A DNA stretch of 64,000 nucleotides from Vibrio sp. LaRot3 (GTDB taxonomy: Bacteria > Pseudomonadota > Gammaproteobacteria > Enterobacterales > Vibrionaceae). The notes below the pieces were generated by a model, which saw nothing but the letters and a program-made list of their open reading frames with translations, ran no database searches and was not told where the DNA came from. Made by a program: the position numbers and the translations under genes. This document shows positions 49,433-61,000 of this stretch, one piece after another. The stretch lies in the NCBI RefSeq assembly GCF_027587025.1, contig NZ_JAPPTI010000012.1:25577-89576 (forward strand), in the 5' to 3' direction. The first letter of the stretch is position 1. Every line of letters starts with the position of its first letter.

Positions 49433-49456
49433 AAAAAAGCCTGCGTTTGCAGGCTC
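49433..49456 (-). terminator. Terminator after MBL hydrolase
   Basis: GCCTGC (49439-49444), GTTT loop, GCAGGC (49449-49454), six T on the minus strand. Confidence 0.9.
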
Positions 49457-49494
49457 TTAAGGACAATCCAAATGAAATTAGGCAGTTACATCAT

Positions 49495-50661
49495 CTAATT
49501 GTCATAGCTTAGCTGTAAATTAACTAGGCTAATCTCCGGTTCTTGCCACCAATATGCGGTGGTAATCTCTGAATTTAACTCAAAAGACTGACCCACCATT
49601 GGTGTCACCAATTTCGCACCACTTTGCTCTGCTTCAGCAATAAGATCAGTCATCGGCTCGTCCCACTTGTGGACAAACAACTCGTAGGTTGACCAATGAA
49701 CTGGCATCAGCTGCTTAGCTCCCAAGTCGATAAAAGCTTGCATGGTATGTTTAGCCTGCATATGACCCCAGTTTTCTACTGGGTAGCCCTTGTCTTCTTT
49801 TACATTGGCTGCGACTTCAATGAACGCAATATCAAATGGCCCTAAACGCTCGCCAATCTGTTTAAAATGGGTGTCATACGCACTATCACCACTGTAGAAC
49901 AATGAGCCATTCTGTCCTTTGATTGCCCACGATGCCCAAAGCGTTTGGTTGGAATCAAAGCCCGTTCTGCCCGAGTTATGATTAGCTGGTGCCGCGGTGA
50001 GCTGAATTGATCCCAGTTGAGCAGACTCCCACCAGTCTAACTCGGTCACCAATTGTGGATCGACTCCCCAACTTTCAAGGTGTTTACCCACGCCAAGTGG
50101 CACATAAAAGCGCACCGCTTTATCGGCGTAGTAGCGAACTGTCGACTCTTCTAAATGATCATAGTGGTCATGGGAAATCACAATAGCATCAGGTAAAGGC
50201 AAAGACTCTCGTGCAATTGGAGCAGCCACATTACGTGAGAACATTTTCTTCGCTAACCAAGGTGAAGCGTAATCAAATACGGGATCGACCAAGAGCTTCT
50301 GTTGATCAAGCTCGATGAATAAACTTGAATGCCCTAACCATGTTACTCGAGGCGCGTCATGAGGTTGGTCGAAACGTGTTTCATCAATGGCTATAAATGG
50401 CAGTGCTTGTTGCGGCTTATAGCTCGCCCGTTCGAAAAAGAACTTGTACATCACTGACGACATCTTTTCTGGGCTCTCAACACTAGGCATACGAGTAATC
50501 GCTTTACCGTCATGGAATTGCGGTGACTGAGCAATACGCTCCGCACGAACTTGCTGGCTACGCTGCCTAGCTTCGCTTTGGTGAGCTTGGCTGTAAAGAT
50601 TAAAACCCACGGCTCCTAACAGAGAAACCACTGATGCTTTCACAAGATTACTCATTTTCAT
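49495..50661 (-). CDS. MBL-fold metallo-hydrolase (UlaG/NAPE-PLD-like), exported or anchored
   Basis: A 388-residue metallo-beta-lactamase-fold protein. Residues 1-22 (KMSNLVKASVVSLLGAVGFNL) look like an uncleaved or cleavable signal segment. Metal motif: VTWLGHSSLFIE before ISHDHYDHLE (HxHxDH), later SGDSAYDTHF and MPVHWSTYELF with more ligands. The overall order resembles N-acyl-phosphatidylethanolamine phospholipase D-like proteins, also annotated as Zn-dependent hydrolases. Substrate unknown. ATG at 50661 or 50655 both possible. It is divergent from a TetR regulator, and two matching operators lie between; so it is probably induced by an unknown compound. Confidence 0.88.
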   Translation of the reverse strand: MKMSNLVKASVVSLLGAVGFNLYSQAHQSEARQRSQQVRAERIAQSPQFHDGKAITRMPSVESPEKMSSVMYKFFFERASYKPQQALPFIAIDETRFDQPHDAPRVTWLGHSSLFIELDQQKLLVDPVFDYASPWLAKKMFSRNVAAPIARESLPLPDAIVISHDHYDHLEESTVRYYADKAVRFYVPLGVGKHLESWGVDPQLVTELDWWESAQLGSIQLTAAPANHNSGRTGFDSNQTLWASWAIKGQNGSLFYSGDSAYDTHFKQIGERLGPFDIAFIEVAANVKEDKGYPVENWGHMQAKHTMQAFIDLGAKQLMPVHWSTYELFVHKWDEPMTDLIAEAEQSGAKLVTPMVGQSFELNSEITTAYWWQEPEISLVNLQLSYDN

Positions 50662-50679
50662 GCCTATTCGCTATCCAAG

Positions 50680-50703
50680 AAAGTAAACGATGGTGTATAC
50701 TTT
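50680..50703. promoter_or_regulatory. TetR-type operator, copy 1
   Basis: AAAGTAAAC-N6-GTATACTTT, the same layout as copy 2 at 50719-50744 with one symmetric difference. The two centres are 40 bp apart. Confidence 0.75.
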
Positions 50704-50718
50704 AGATTCCGATTCATT

Positions 50719-50744
50719 AAAAGTAAACACCTCCGTTTACTTTT
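50719..50744. promoter_or_regulatory. TetR-type operator, copy 2
   Basis: AAAAGTAAAC (50719-50728), ACCTCC, GTTTACTTTT (50735-50744): a perfect inverted repeat with 10-bp arms, 20 bp before the TetR gene start. Confidence 0.85.
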
Positions 50745-50764
50745 AATTAGCGTGGAAGCATAGC

Positions 50765-51376
50765 ATGGTAAAAAGAAGCGATATAAAACAAGAAGATATC
50801 ATCAAATCAGCTATTGAAGTTTTTTCTCAAAAAGGCTTCGAACAAGCGAGTATGGAAGGTATTTCTAAACATGCAGGTGTTTCTAAGCGCACCTTATACA
50901 AATACTACCCCAATAAAGACGCGCTATTTGAAGTGATTGTAGACACACTCATGTGCCGATTTGATGATCAATGTGAGCTTAAATTCGATCCTTCTGTGTC
51001 AGTTGCAGAGCAGCTCACCGAGTTGACTCTCAAACAAATGTGTTACATCAACAAAGAAGATTTCCAAGTGACGGCGCGTTTGGTTATGGCCGAATGCATT
51101 CGTAGCCAAGAAACTTCCCGCATTCTGATGGAGAAATTTGCCGCCATCGAAGATTGTTATGGCATGCACCAATGGGTCAAACAAGGCATTGAAGCTGACG
51201 TCCTAAAAATAGATGACGTAACCATGGCAATAGAGCAATACATTGGCAGCATCAAAGCCGTGGTGTTTTGGCCTCAACTACTCGGCCACCAGCCGCCCCC
51301 AAGCTGTGAACAGCTTAGTGAAGCCATTAGCCATGCGGTAACCACCTTTGTTGCAGCGTATCAGGTCAAGCGCTGA
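50765..51376 (+). CDS. TetR-family transcriptional regulator
   Basis: A 203-residue regulator. N-terminal HTH about residues 10-50 (IKSAIEVFSQKGFEQASMEGISKHAGVSKRTLYKYYPNKDALF), with the recognition helix ending KRTLYKYYPNK, as is typical of the family. The rest is an all-helical ligand domain with no known inducer. Divergent from the MBL-fold hydrolase; two copies of a 9/10-bp inverted repeat occupy the gap and overlap both promoters, so it probably represses both genes. Confidence 0.93.
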   Translation: MVKRSDIKQEDIIKSAIEVFSQKGFEQASMEGISKHAGVSKRTLYKYYPNKDALFEVIVDTLMCRFDDQCELKFDPSVSVAEQLTELTLKQMCYINKEDFQVTARLVMAECIRSQETSRILMEKFAAIEDCYGMHQWVKQGIEADVLKIDDVTMAIEQYIGSIKAVVFWPQLLGHQPPPSCEQLSEAISHAVTTFVAAYQVKR

Positions 51377-51404
51377 TCCAGTTCAAATTATTCCTTCCTC
51401 GTGT

Positions 51405-51426
51405 ACCAGTGTGATAACACACTGGT
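51405..51426. terminator. Perfect hairpin after TetR gene
   Basis: ACCAGTGTG (51405-51413), ATAA, CACACTGGT (51418-51426). No T run follows, so it may be a weak terminator of the TetR transcript or an operator of the dcu gene. Confidence 0.5.
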
Positions 51427-51602
51427 CACCCATTACGCTCTTGTCACTAACCAACCATCTACATTTTCACCGTTCTGCGTGAGTAAAGTTCCGAATATCA
51501 AGATTGCATAAATTGGCATTTTTATTGTGTGAAGCACGCAAAAAAATCCAAAACAATTCAGAGTAACAATAGGTTTATCCCTACATAAAACAAGGAGTTA
51601 TT

Positions 51603-52931
51603 ATGCTCTATTTTGAATTCCTGTTCTTGTTACTGATGCTCTATATCGGTTCACGCTTTGGTGGTATTGGCCTAGGTGTTGTATCTGGTATCGGCTTAGT
51701 GATTGAGGTGTTCATCTTCAAGATGCCACCGAGCTCACCACCTGTTACGGTTATGCTGATCATTTTGGCGGTTGTAACCTGTGCTTCGATTTTAGAGGCA
51801 GCGGGCGGTTTGAAATACATGCTGCAAGTAGCGGAGCGATTACTACGTAAAAACCCTAAACGCGTCACCTTGATTGCCCCTTTTGTTACCTATTCGATGA
51901 CCTTTCTATTAGGTACAGGCCATGCCGTTTACTCAATCATGCCTATCATTGGTGATGTCGCGCTAAAAAACGGCATCCGCCCCGAACGCCCAATGGCTTC
52001 CGCTTCGGTCGCCTCGCAGTTAGCGATTACCGCTTCGCCAATTTCTGCCGCGGTGGTGTACTACCTTGCTCAATTAGCTGACATTCAGCACACCATTACG
52101 CTAATGTCTATTTTGTTGGTGACTGTACCTGCAACGCTATTTGGTACTTTACTACTGTCACTTTACAGCCTTAAACGTGGTAAAGAGCTGAAAGATGACC
52201 CGGATTACCAAGAGAGACTCAAAGATCCTGAGTGGAAAAAACGCATCGAGAATACGACAGCAACCTCGCTTGACGAAGTGTTGCCAACCTCTGCGCGCAA
52301 CTCAGTACTGATTTTCTTAGCCTCTATTGTGTGTATCGTTATCATCGCGATGGTGCCAGAGATTCGTACTATCGTTGATGGTGAGAAACCAATTAAAATG
52401 TCGATCATCATCCAAATGATGATGCTCTGCTTTGGTGGTGTGATTCTGCTAGCAACCAAGACTGATCCACGCGATGTGCCTAATGGTGTGGTATTCAAAT
52501 CCGGTATGGTCGCGGCCATTGCCATCTTTGGTATTGCTTGGATGTCAGACACCTACTTCAAATACGCCATGCCACAGTTTAAATCTGGCATTGTCGAAAT
52601 GGTCACTCAGTACCCATGGACCTTCGCACTAGCACTATTCATTGTATCAGTCGTCGTGAACTCACAAGCTGCAACGGCACGTATGATGTTACCTGTGGGT
52701 TTAAGTCTAGGCTTAGAACCAGCCCTACTGATTGGTTTGATGCCAGCGGTTTACGGCTACTTCTTTATCCCTAACTATCCTTCAGACATCGCTACGGTGA
52801 ACTTCGATGTGTCTGGCACAACCAAAATTGGTAAGTGGTACTTCAACCACTCATTCATGTCGGTTGGTTTGATTGGTGTGGTGGGCGCTTGTGCTCTTGG
52901 CTACTTCCTAGCTCAAGTGATCATTGGATAA
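51603..52931 (+). CDS. Dcu-family anaerobic C4-dicarboxylate transporter
   Basis: A 442-residue inner-membrane antiporter close to DcuB/DcuA (FLLGTGHAVYSIMPIIGDVALKNGIRPERP and QLAITASPISAAVVY are the core; YPSDIATVNFDVSGTTKIG is near the end). It exchanges fumarate, malate or aspartate for succinate during anaerobic fumarate respiration. About twelve helices. The sequence is intermediate between DcuA and DcuB, so no letter is given. Strong Shine-Dalgarno AAGGAG before the ATG. The upstream 225 bp holds the perfect hairpin at 51405; no convincing FNR or DcuR site was found. Followed by a terminator. Confidence 0.93.
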   Translation: MLYFEFLFLLLMLYIGSRFGGIGLGVVSGIGLVIEVFIFKMPPSSPPVTVMLIILAVVTCASILEAAGGLKYMLQVAERLLRKNPKRVTLIAPFVTYSMTFLLGTGHAVYSIMPIIGDVALKNGIRPERPMASASVASQLAITASPISAAVVYYLAQLADIQHTITLMSILLVTVPATLFGTLLLSLYSLKRGKELKDDPDYQERLKDPEWKKRIENTTATSLDEVLPTSARNSVLIFLASIVCIVIIAMVPEIRTIVDGEKPIKMSIIIQMMMLCFGGVILLATKTDPRDVPNGVVFKSGMVAAIAIFGIAWMSDTYFKYAMPQFKSGIVEMVTQYPWTFALALFIVSVVVNSQAATARMMLPVGLSLGLEPALLIGLMPAVYGYFFIPNYPSDIATVNFDVSGTTKIGKWYFNHSFMSVGLIGVVGACALGYFLAQVIIG

Positions 52932-52960
52932 CCCGATAATCATTAGATAACAGCAAAAAT

Positions 52961-52999
52961 AAGACGCTGACACTGGCTAGGTATCAGCGTCTTTTTATT
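52961..52999 (+). terminator. Terminator after dcu transporter
   Basis: AAGACGCTGA (52961-52970), 13-nt loop, TCAGCGTCTT (52984-52993), then T-rich sequence; also faces the convergent M23 gene. Confidence 0.9.
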
Positions 53000-53007
53000 T
53001 TAAAAGA

Positions 53008-54315
53008 CTAAGAAACGCCCTGACTTTCCGCAGTTTCCAATTGTTGGGACTGCGCCTTTTCAACCTGTTGATCAAACGCCTTTACCTCTGCAAGAAACAA
53101 CGGTCTGTCCTTGTTACTAATTGATGTCGCCATAGGTAAATCCGCTTTCATCGCATCAACAGCCCTATTTCTAACTAACACTTCATAATGCAAATGTGGC
53201 CCGGTTAATCGCCCTGTAGCACCCGCCAGTGCAATTTTTTGTCCACGCTTAACATGTTGCCCTTTTTTCACCAAAAAGCGATGCAGGTGTAGATAACGCG
53301 TTTTGTATACGCTGTTGTGTTCAATCACCAAATATTTACCTGCGTATGGGTGGTTTCGCACCGCGATTACCTTGCCATCTCCTGTTGAATATACAGCAGC
53401 GCCCACCGGTGTCGCAAAGTCAGTACCATTATGCGGCGATACTCTTCCAGTCACTGGATGTTTTCGCTTAGGGTTAAATGATGAGGTAATACGACGATAC
53501 TTTTGAGCTATTGGATAGCGGTCAAATGCTTGCTCTAAACTGTTACCATCTCGATCGTAAAAACGGCCATCTTTCGCAAGAAATGCCGCAAACTCTTTCC
53601 GTCCTCGTTGAATAGAGATCGCTTTTATTTCGTTATTCCCAGTTAAATGATCACCCAAAAACTGCTCACTGACCAACACGTTAAAGCCATCGCCTAAGCG
53701 TAAATCTCGCTTAAAGTCGACCTTATCACGAAGTACCCGAGTAATATTGGCTATCTGGGTAGGGTTTAGCCCCTGCTTATAAGCTGAAACCGAGAAGCTG
53801 CCTGATACTTTGCCAGAATAGAGTTTTTGCTTCCATTCGCCCTGCTCTTCATGAAACTGGTAATTGAAGCTACCGTCATCACGCTGGGTGAACACCGCGC
53901 GTTCCACGATGCTTTGATGGTAAGTCAGTTCTAATAGCTTTTGCTGATCTCGATCGATCACTAGCTCAAGGCTATCACCCGGCTTAATGGTATCAAGCTT
54001 TAGAGACTCTAAATCGGCCTCTAGCAAGCGCTGCAAAGTTTGATATGACAATCCCCAAGATGAAAAAATCGTACTTAGCGTATCTCCCGTTTTAACTCGG
54101 TAATGTACTCGTGCTACGTGGGTCTGTTCGGCGGGCTCTGCATCATTGCCTTGCTCATTCCCCACCTCCAAGGAGAGCTCCTTAACAGGTTGATATGGTG
54201 TCACCTTGATCGTTATAGGCTCTGGCTTAGGTGAAGGAGATTGAATGGAGAGAACCGCCGCCAAAGAAAAGGCCAGTATTGCGATTGCCGCTAAAAGAAG
54301 TCGAACACGTTTCAT
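53008..54315 (-). CDS. M23-family peptidoglycan endopeptidase (MepM/Shy-type)
   Basis: A 435-residue envelope protein. An N-terminal membrane helix or signal (RLLLAAIAILAFSLAAVLSI) precedes a LysM-like domain (about 70-120, YRVKTGDTLSTIFSSWGLS), a linking OapA/Csd3-type domain (about 130-270) and an M23 lysostaphin-like catalytic domain (about 285-400). Zinc motifs: HNGTDFATPVG (H-x3-D) and HLHYEV (HxH), with a further conserved H in TRYLHLHRF. It cleaves peptidoglycan cross-links in the periplasm, as ShyA-C do in V. cholerae. Which Shy paralogue it matches cannot be decided; no Zur box was seen upstream, which would argue for ShyB. ATG start near 54315. Confidence 0.9.
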   Translation of the reverse strand: MKRVRLLLAAIAILAFSLAAVLSIQSPSPKPEPITIKVTPYQPVKELSLEVGNEQGNDAEPAEQTHVARVHYRVKTGDTLSTIFSSWGLSYQTLQRLLEADLESLKLDTIKPGDSLELVIDRDQQKLLELTYHQSIVERAVFTQRDDGSFNYQFHEEQGEWKQKLYSGKVSGSFSVSAYKQGLNPTQIANITRVLRDKVDFKRDLRLGDGFNVLVSEQFLGDHLTGNNEIKAISIQRGRKEFAAFLAKDGRFYDRDGNSLEQAFDRYPIAQKYRRITSSFNPKRKHPVTGRVSPHNGTDFATPVGAAVYSTGDGKVIAVRNHPYAGKYLVIEHNSVYKTRYLHLHRFLVKKGQHVKRGQKIALAGATGRLTGPHLHYEVLVRNRAVDAMKADLPMATSISNKDRPLFLAEVKAFDQQVEKAQSQQLETAESQGVS

Positions 54316-54431
54316 GGGAATACAGAATAATTTTCAAAACAAGTGTTATAACATAACAATTGAATGGTATGAACAGTGAAAAGTTAAAAGTCTGTTTGTA
54401 TTAAAGGCGCACTCACTACTGAGAATGCGCT

Positions 54432-54830
54432 TTAATCAGCGTAAAAGTGATAAAACTGTTCTAATAACCAGCGCTCATCAATCCGCGTTGCACTGCAAGC
54501 CATCTGTTTGTTTACAAACACAATATGATTTGTGGAGCGCAGTGCCACCTGTGCCTCAATTGAAAAACAGTCTTTAAATTGCTTTCGCAGCTCAGGCTTT
54601 ACTTGCAACTGTTGAATGAATGCCTGCTGAGTAACGTTGTCTGCTGGACGTCGAATCGTGTCCTGTAAGTAATTTGGCAAGCATTGCGCATAGTTCGACG
54701 AGGATAAACACGCGCGTGTTTGCGCAAAATAACGTTGAAAGCTATTGTTCGTCAGCTCAGCTTCCGCCGCAAAAGCGCCATGGCAACCAAACAATAACAG
54801 CAAACCCAAGCGCATTGTTTGAACGAGCAT
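54432..54830 (-). CDS. Small exported hypothetical protein
   Basis: About 132 residues with a signal peptide (VQTMRLGLLLLFGCHGAFAA). The mature part has four cysteines spaced in two pairs (RACLSS, QCLPNY; DCFSIE, ACSATR), likely two disulfides, and helical polar sequence; a small disulfide-bonded periplasmic domain is probable. Start ATG 54830 preferred over ATG 54839, because AAGGA is properly placed for the inner one. I do not recognise the family. It lies between the M23 endopeptidase and the giant adhesin on the same strand. Confidence 0.68.
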   Translation of the reverse strand: MLVQTMRLGLLLLFGCHGAFAAEAELTNNSFQRYFAQTRACLSSSNYAQCLPNYLQDTIRRPADNVTQQAFIQQLQVKPELRKQFKDCFSIEAQVALRSTNHIVFVNKQMACSATRIDERWLLEQFYHFYAD

Positions 54831-54942
54831 TCTTTCCATTCCTTTGGAGATGATTGGTGATTTTCTAGCCTAACATAGCACCACTAAACCCTAACTTCGC
54901 ACTGCCTCTAAACTTTAATCGCTGAAGCTGAACTCACAAAAA

Positions 54943-54970
54943 AGCAGCCTAGACGATGTCTTAGGCTGCT
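54943..54970 (-). terminator. Terminator after giant adhesin
   Basis: AGCAGCCT (54943-54950) pairs with AGGCTGCT (54963-54970); the minus strand then reads six T. Loop of 12 nt. Confidence 0.88.
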
Positions 54971-55000
54971 CTGAATTTGAACTGAACTAACAAATATCAA

Positions 55001-58000
55001 TTAAGTGTCATGTAAGAAGACATTCTCGTTAATCAATGTAGAGATGATTTGCGTTTGAGACTGATTGATATCCAACGTTAAGTCTTGGGCTAGATTTTCA
55101 ACCACAATGGTTTGCTCATCCCCTGTGCCCAACCCACTCGGGTGAATCGTCAGTTCCAAATCATCATTTTTAACTGTCGCAACAATATTATCGAGCAGGT
55201 CAGTCACATCGACACTGGCTGATTTAAGCTCAGGCAGCACGTCGCGCAAATCAATTTTATCTTCATGCACAGTGAACGACGTAATGGTGTCTTCTTTGTT
55301 GGGGTCAATCTCATGCCAAACAAAAATATCTTGTCCTGTACCACCAGTTAGAATATCCGAACCTAATCCACCTTCAATAATGTTGAACTCACCAACGCCC
55401 GCACCGCCAGCAATGATGGTGTCATCGCCAGCGCCACCAATAAGCTCATCACCTTGTGGGCCGCCTTGAATGAGATCGTTGCCTGCACCACCTTGCAGTT
55501 CGACCGCAATGTCACCAGCAATAAGTTGGACATCATCGGTGGCTAACGATTGGTCAATATCACTGCCATCAGGCGAGACAGAAACGTTAAGCTGTAATTC
55601 AGCCGATTTGGCAAAGCTACCATCTGATTCGGTAGACACTGCCGCCACCTTAATGGTGTGATCACCTGTGCCAGCATTAACCAAACTGATGGAGTCGATG
55701 TCACTGACTGGCACTGACCAAGTCGCCCCAGATGGGGTGACCACACCAGAAGCCGTTTCAATGTATGCCCCAATAGGTAAGTCCGTCAGCTCTATGGTCA
55801 GAATTTCGTTTACGTCAGTTAACGCTGCCACTAGACCTGCTAGCGCAATGCCATTACTACTTGCCGTCATGTTGGCAGAAATGTTTTTCACATAATCAAA
55901 ATTTGGCTGTAGCGATAAAGTCGGTGCGTTTGCAATTGGATTCACCGTAACGTTATGCGATGTGTTGTAACTCATCGCAATACCAGATGGGTTACCTGAG
56001 TCCAACGCCGTAATATCAAGAGTAATTTGATTGGTCGGAGCAAAACGCGCATCCAACATGACACCTTGTCCTGCTGCTGGATTATCAAGTAACGCATTCA
56101 GATCCGCCAGCGTCCCTGTCAGTGTAATACTTGCCCCGCTGGCTGGGTTAGCGGTAACGGTTGAACCCGCAGGGATAGAGGCGATAGACAGATCACCATA
56201 ACTGCTGGTTAACGTTACCGTCATCAGATCATCACTGTAGGTGCCGACATAGTCAATATCGCTGACGACAATACCGTTAATTGGTTGCATTGCGGCTTCA
56301 TCAATGATTGATGTTGCGGCGCTATCATCAATAAACGGTTGGTCGTTCAAACCAGTGACTGTCAGGGATATTTCACCGGTATCAGAGAGTGGCATCGGCG
56401 CACCATTGGTCGTGCCATCATCGGTAATTTGATAAGTGATCGTCACATCACCATTGAAGTCTGGTGCCGGCTCAAATGTCCATGTGATGCCATCAGGATT
56501 AAGGGTCACTGTTCCTTGAGATGCAGGAACACTCATTGAGGTTATGGTGAGGTTATGCCCTTCAGGATCAAAGCTTAATCCCGGCCCAATCAAATCGCTT
56601 GGTGCGATTTGAATAGAACCATCTTCCACAACAGTCCCAAGGTCGACATTCTCTGCTGTCGGCTGATCGTTCACTTCAGTCACATTGATCACAAACTGAG
56701 CTTGATTGGTGTTTGAAGTGGTAATATCAGCAGGATCAACCAAACCAATATTGCCGCCATCATTCACCACTGCCGTCACTTGTACCCCATCGGTATCCAC
56801 CAAATTGTTGCTGTCTGCCACTGGCGTATATTGCACTAGCCCTTGACCGATCGCGGTATTGATGGCATCTACCGTTCCTAAAATAGTCACCGTTAGATTA
56901 GATGGGTCTAAGGTCACCGAAGTGATACCCATATTGCCTGCGATACCAGAATCAAATGACAACGTACCTGCATCAACGGTTAACGTCAGTGTATAAACCG
57001 CAGCTGGATCGTCTAAGCTTGAGTCGATATCGCTAATCGTAAAGCCTTTCACATCAACGATGGTATCTTCCGCGGTGGTAAGATCAGCGATACCCGCGAA
57101 TTCAGGTCGATCATTAATGGCCTGTATGTTCACCGCTACGTCGAATTCATTAATTGGCCCTAAGTCTTTAACGCCATTGTAATCGGTATCAACCGACTGA
57201 ACTTTAATCTTCAGGCTATCTGTATTCCAAGTACCTGCATTTTGTTCGCCCGAGTTAAACACTATCTTATCAATGCTTTGCGCATTCACTTCTAGCTGCC
57301 ATATCCCCCCGCCTAAGTTAACCGCAGGGGTCACTCCGTCACTGGCAAAAATAGTCGCACCATCAGGCACGTTCTCTACTGTGACTAACAAGGTCTCTGG
57401 CTGGTCTTCTGTTGGCTCACCCGGCAGTAAATCAACGGTATCTATCACGCTAGCATTAATGGTGATATCAACATTTTCTCCTTCAATACCATCCACAGAT
57501 GCAACTGGATCAGCATCGACAACGTCTCCTTTAGGGCGAACTTCGATACTAAACTGACCGGTGTGAGGTGTTGGCACGCCTAGCAGCTGCTCTTGAGTGA
57601 ACACCTCAATATTAATATCAGCTCGACCACTGAAGTGTTGCGCTGGTGTGATGGTGATTGATGATAAATCGATGGTAGTGATCGATGGGTCAGTCAATTG
57701 AATGCTCCACTCACCACCGCCATTGTTTTTCACAACAAAATCACCTGAAGTGCTATCTACAAGGAAGTTTTCAGGTACACCGGTTAGTTTGGCCGAAATA
57801 AACACTTCTGAGCCATCAGTGTCGGTCAGCGCAATTTCTAAACCTCCACTGCCTGTTTTCAGCTCGATGTCTGTGTCTTCATCTCCAACGACAGTCACTG
57901 AACCTGATTGAGGCGCAACAATAGAATCCAAGACTGGGATGACTTTAAACGACATCTCTGTAACAAACTGCTTGTCAGCCTGCTGGTTTGGCACCGATGT

Positions 58001-61000
58001 AATGCCAGTATCATCAAAGACTGTGGTATCGGTAACGGTACCAGTCACTTTTAACGCGACATTATTGTTATTGTTGCCTGTCGGGTAATTTTCCGTCGGC
58101 AGAAAATGAATGTTTTGCAAGGCTGTCTGAATATCGGCAGGGTCACTGAAATCGAGAACCAGCTTGTTCGTCACGCCCGCGATATCTTGACCATTACTAT
58201 CGACAAACTTACCAACGGTTGGATCAACCAGTTCTATCTCAACTTTGGTCAGCGTTTCTCTGCCTTGATTTGCGGCATTAAGATCATCGACTAAGCCAAT
58301 ATCGAGATTCAGCTTAATCAGGTTATCTTCGAGCGCATTGGCATCTAGCGTCGCGCCTGTTGTTGGGTCAACCGAGCTTGCACTGATTGAGAAGTCAGGG
58401 GTTACATCATTATCACCCGGCTGTGCATCCCCGTCGCCATTCGGCGCCCCGGGAACATCCACCAATGGTGACACCGCAAACTTAATCTCTATTTTACCGC
58501 TGCTTGGATCCATCGGATCAAGCGCAAGATTCTCATCACCGGATTGAGTATCTGTGGTGACCACTCGTATTGGCAATATAAAGTCACCAGCGTAATCCGT
58601 TGGCATCAGAAACTCTAAGCCGCTTGGTATCACCAAATCACCATTGCTGTTTACTTCAGCTTTGAATAGATGCAGTTCATTGGCAAAGTCATACTCATAG
58701 TTTGCCGCGCCTGGCCCTTGGCCAATTGACACCCCAGTAACCTCAGCTGGAATATCACGCGAATCAATGACTATCGTTACCTGATCAGGAATCAAATCAC
58801 CAGTACCAGATTTCACGCGTAGCAGATTATTAAGCTGCGAACTTACATCAAATCGGTTGTCTTCTGTCCCTACGACAATAGCATTCGCTGGGTCTATAAG
58901 CTCGATCTCTGCTGCGATACTAGAGACAGTGGTAATCGTATGTGGGAAGGTGATATCAAGCTCGGTTCTCACTTCTCTTGGCGCACTGCCTTCCCCTTCA
59001 TCACCACGGTCGACCGCTTCTGCCACAATCTCTATTCGGATGGTATTTTCCGAAGCACTGGCATCGGGGTATTTCAACCCTTCAGGTGCGACAATACTGA
59101 AATCTTGCTCTGACGTGATCGTCCATGAACCATCACCATTGTTTACCCCACCGATGACAATAATCTCATCCATAACTTGCTGTAAGTCAGCATCTGGAAT
59201 ATTGATAAAGCGCACCACGATTTGATCGACTTCTTCTACAGAGCTCGGGTCCAAATCTTCAAACACGATAATGTTGGCATCACTTTGTCCGCCAGTCGAA
59301 TGATTAATGGTGAAGTTAATTTTTCCGTCAACGTTCGTCCCATTAAAGTCTTCAACCGAAGTTACCGTATTACCAGCTTGATCAGTCACACTTAAATCTG
59401 CATCCGTTTCAACTGTTGGACGTACGAACACACTTAAGTTACCTGTTACTGTGGTGTTTTCGATCAACGTTGGGTCATCTTCATCAATCTCACGCACATT
59501 CAACTTAGCTTGGAATACGTAACTTGGATCATCTGGGTCTTGATGAATGATATCGGTACTTGAGTCTTCTGGTGGTTTAACATAGATCTGCGGCGCAGGG
59601 CTATTCTGATCCAATCCAGAGATGGTCAAAACACCATTGGCGTAACTGACATCCGGGTAACCCGGCTGCAATACACCATCGATGACCACCACATCGCTAT
59701 TGCCGAGACGAATGTCGACCCCGTCAGGGAAGTTTGAAATGCTGATTTCGGTAACGAACTCAAAATCTCTGCCATTCGCTGTTGCGGTGCTGTCTGGATC
59801 GTTGGTATTGCCAGTCGCTTCCCAAGGTAAACGAATGAAGCTATCTTCATTGCCGGTTGATGAGCGACTAAAGGTATTGTTGTCCCCGCCCATCTCTATC
59901 ACAGGTTCAACATCCACTTTGATGACGCCAGTCACCTCGCGCACATGACCATCATCTTCGGTCACCACGACTTTAGCTTGTATTTCAAAGTCATCAGTCG
60001 AGTGCTTATCCGGAACAATCGTAATACCCGATTGGTAACCCGCTTCGGTAATATTGGCTTGATAAACGGGCATTCCACCGACTTCGCCTGTGTAGACAAG
60101 GTCAATAGTGCCGCCGTTTTCGTCTTTCAGTTCGACCCCAGCAGGGATGTTGAACAATAAGACCGATAAAGTTTCAGAGCCATCAAATACGCCTTGCTCT
60201 TCTTCGCCAGAGAGCACGGCAAAATTAATTTCAATATCTGTGCTTTCGTTGATAACCGCCTGAACACCAACTAGCCCTGTGCCATCATCGTATTGATACC
60301 ACGTACCTTTAACGGCACCAGCAGCAGGCACTTCCGGAACCGTGTCTAACGGAATATAAGGAATATCCGCAACACCTTTTACTGCGACGTTAACTGTCTT
60401 AGCGGCCCCCATAGACAAGATACTTTCATCCACTGAGCCATCTTCTAACGTCGCGACATCTTTTACAAAGCCCTCGACATCGAAGGTGAAGTCATCGTTA
60501 CTATGTAGTGGAGGCTGAACCTCAACAAAAGGCAGTGCCGATTCAAGGATGTCAAAGACTCCAGGGGATACTTCTACAATCGCATCCGCGGGTTCAGGAT
60601 CACTCCCCACCCATCGAACTTTATAGCCAAACTGAGCAGAGTCATCGAGTGGCGTGCCATCTTCATTGGTGAAATTGCTGATACGGACAAACTGAGTTTC
60701 AGAATCGTCGTTTGGCGCGTCAATATCGACCGTTGTGCCCAGCGTGATTACCTTATCTAGCGTGAAATGTTCATGCTGCGCTGGGTCATTAGGATCGATC
60801 GCATCTTGAGTTTTCGCATTGTCTTCAAAAATGCTAATTCGCTTCACGCTGAGTGAGCCTTGGTCAGCATCTGGCCTAACATTGATGATTAGCTCTCTCG
60901 GGGCTGATTCAGCTACTTGTTTATTGGTCGCCCAATTGTCGGCCTCTTGAGTCAGCGCCACTGCGTTAAAGGTAATATAGCCAGAGAACTGATCGATAGG

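Noticed and set aside
51377..51602. FNR or DcuR site before the dcu transporter
   Set aside because: No TTGAT-N4-ATCAA pattern; the clear palindrome at 51405-51426 does not fit either consensus.
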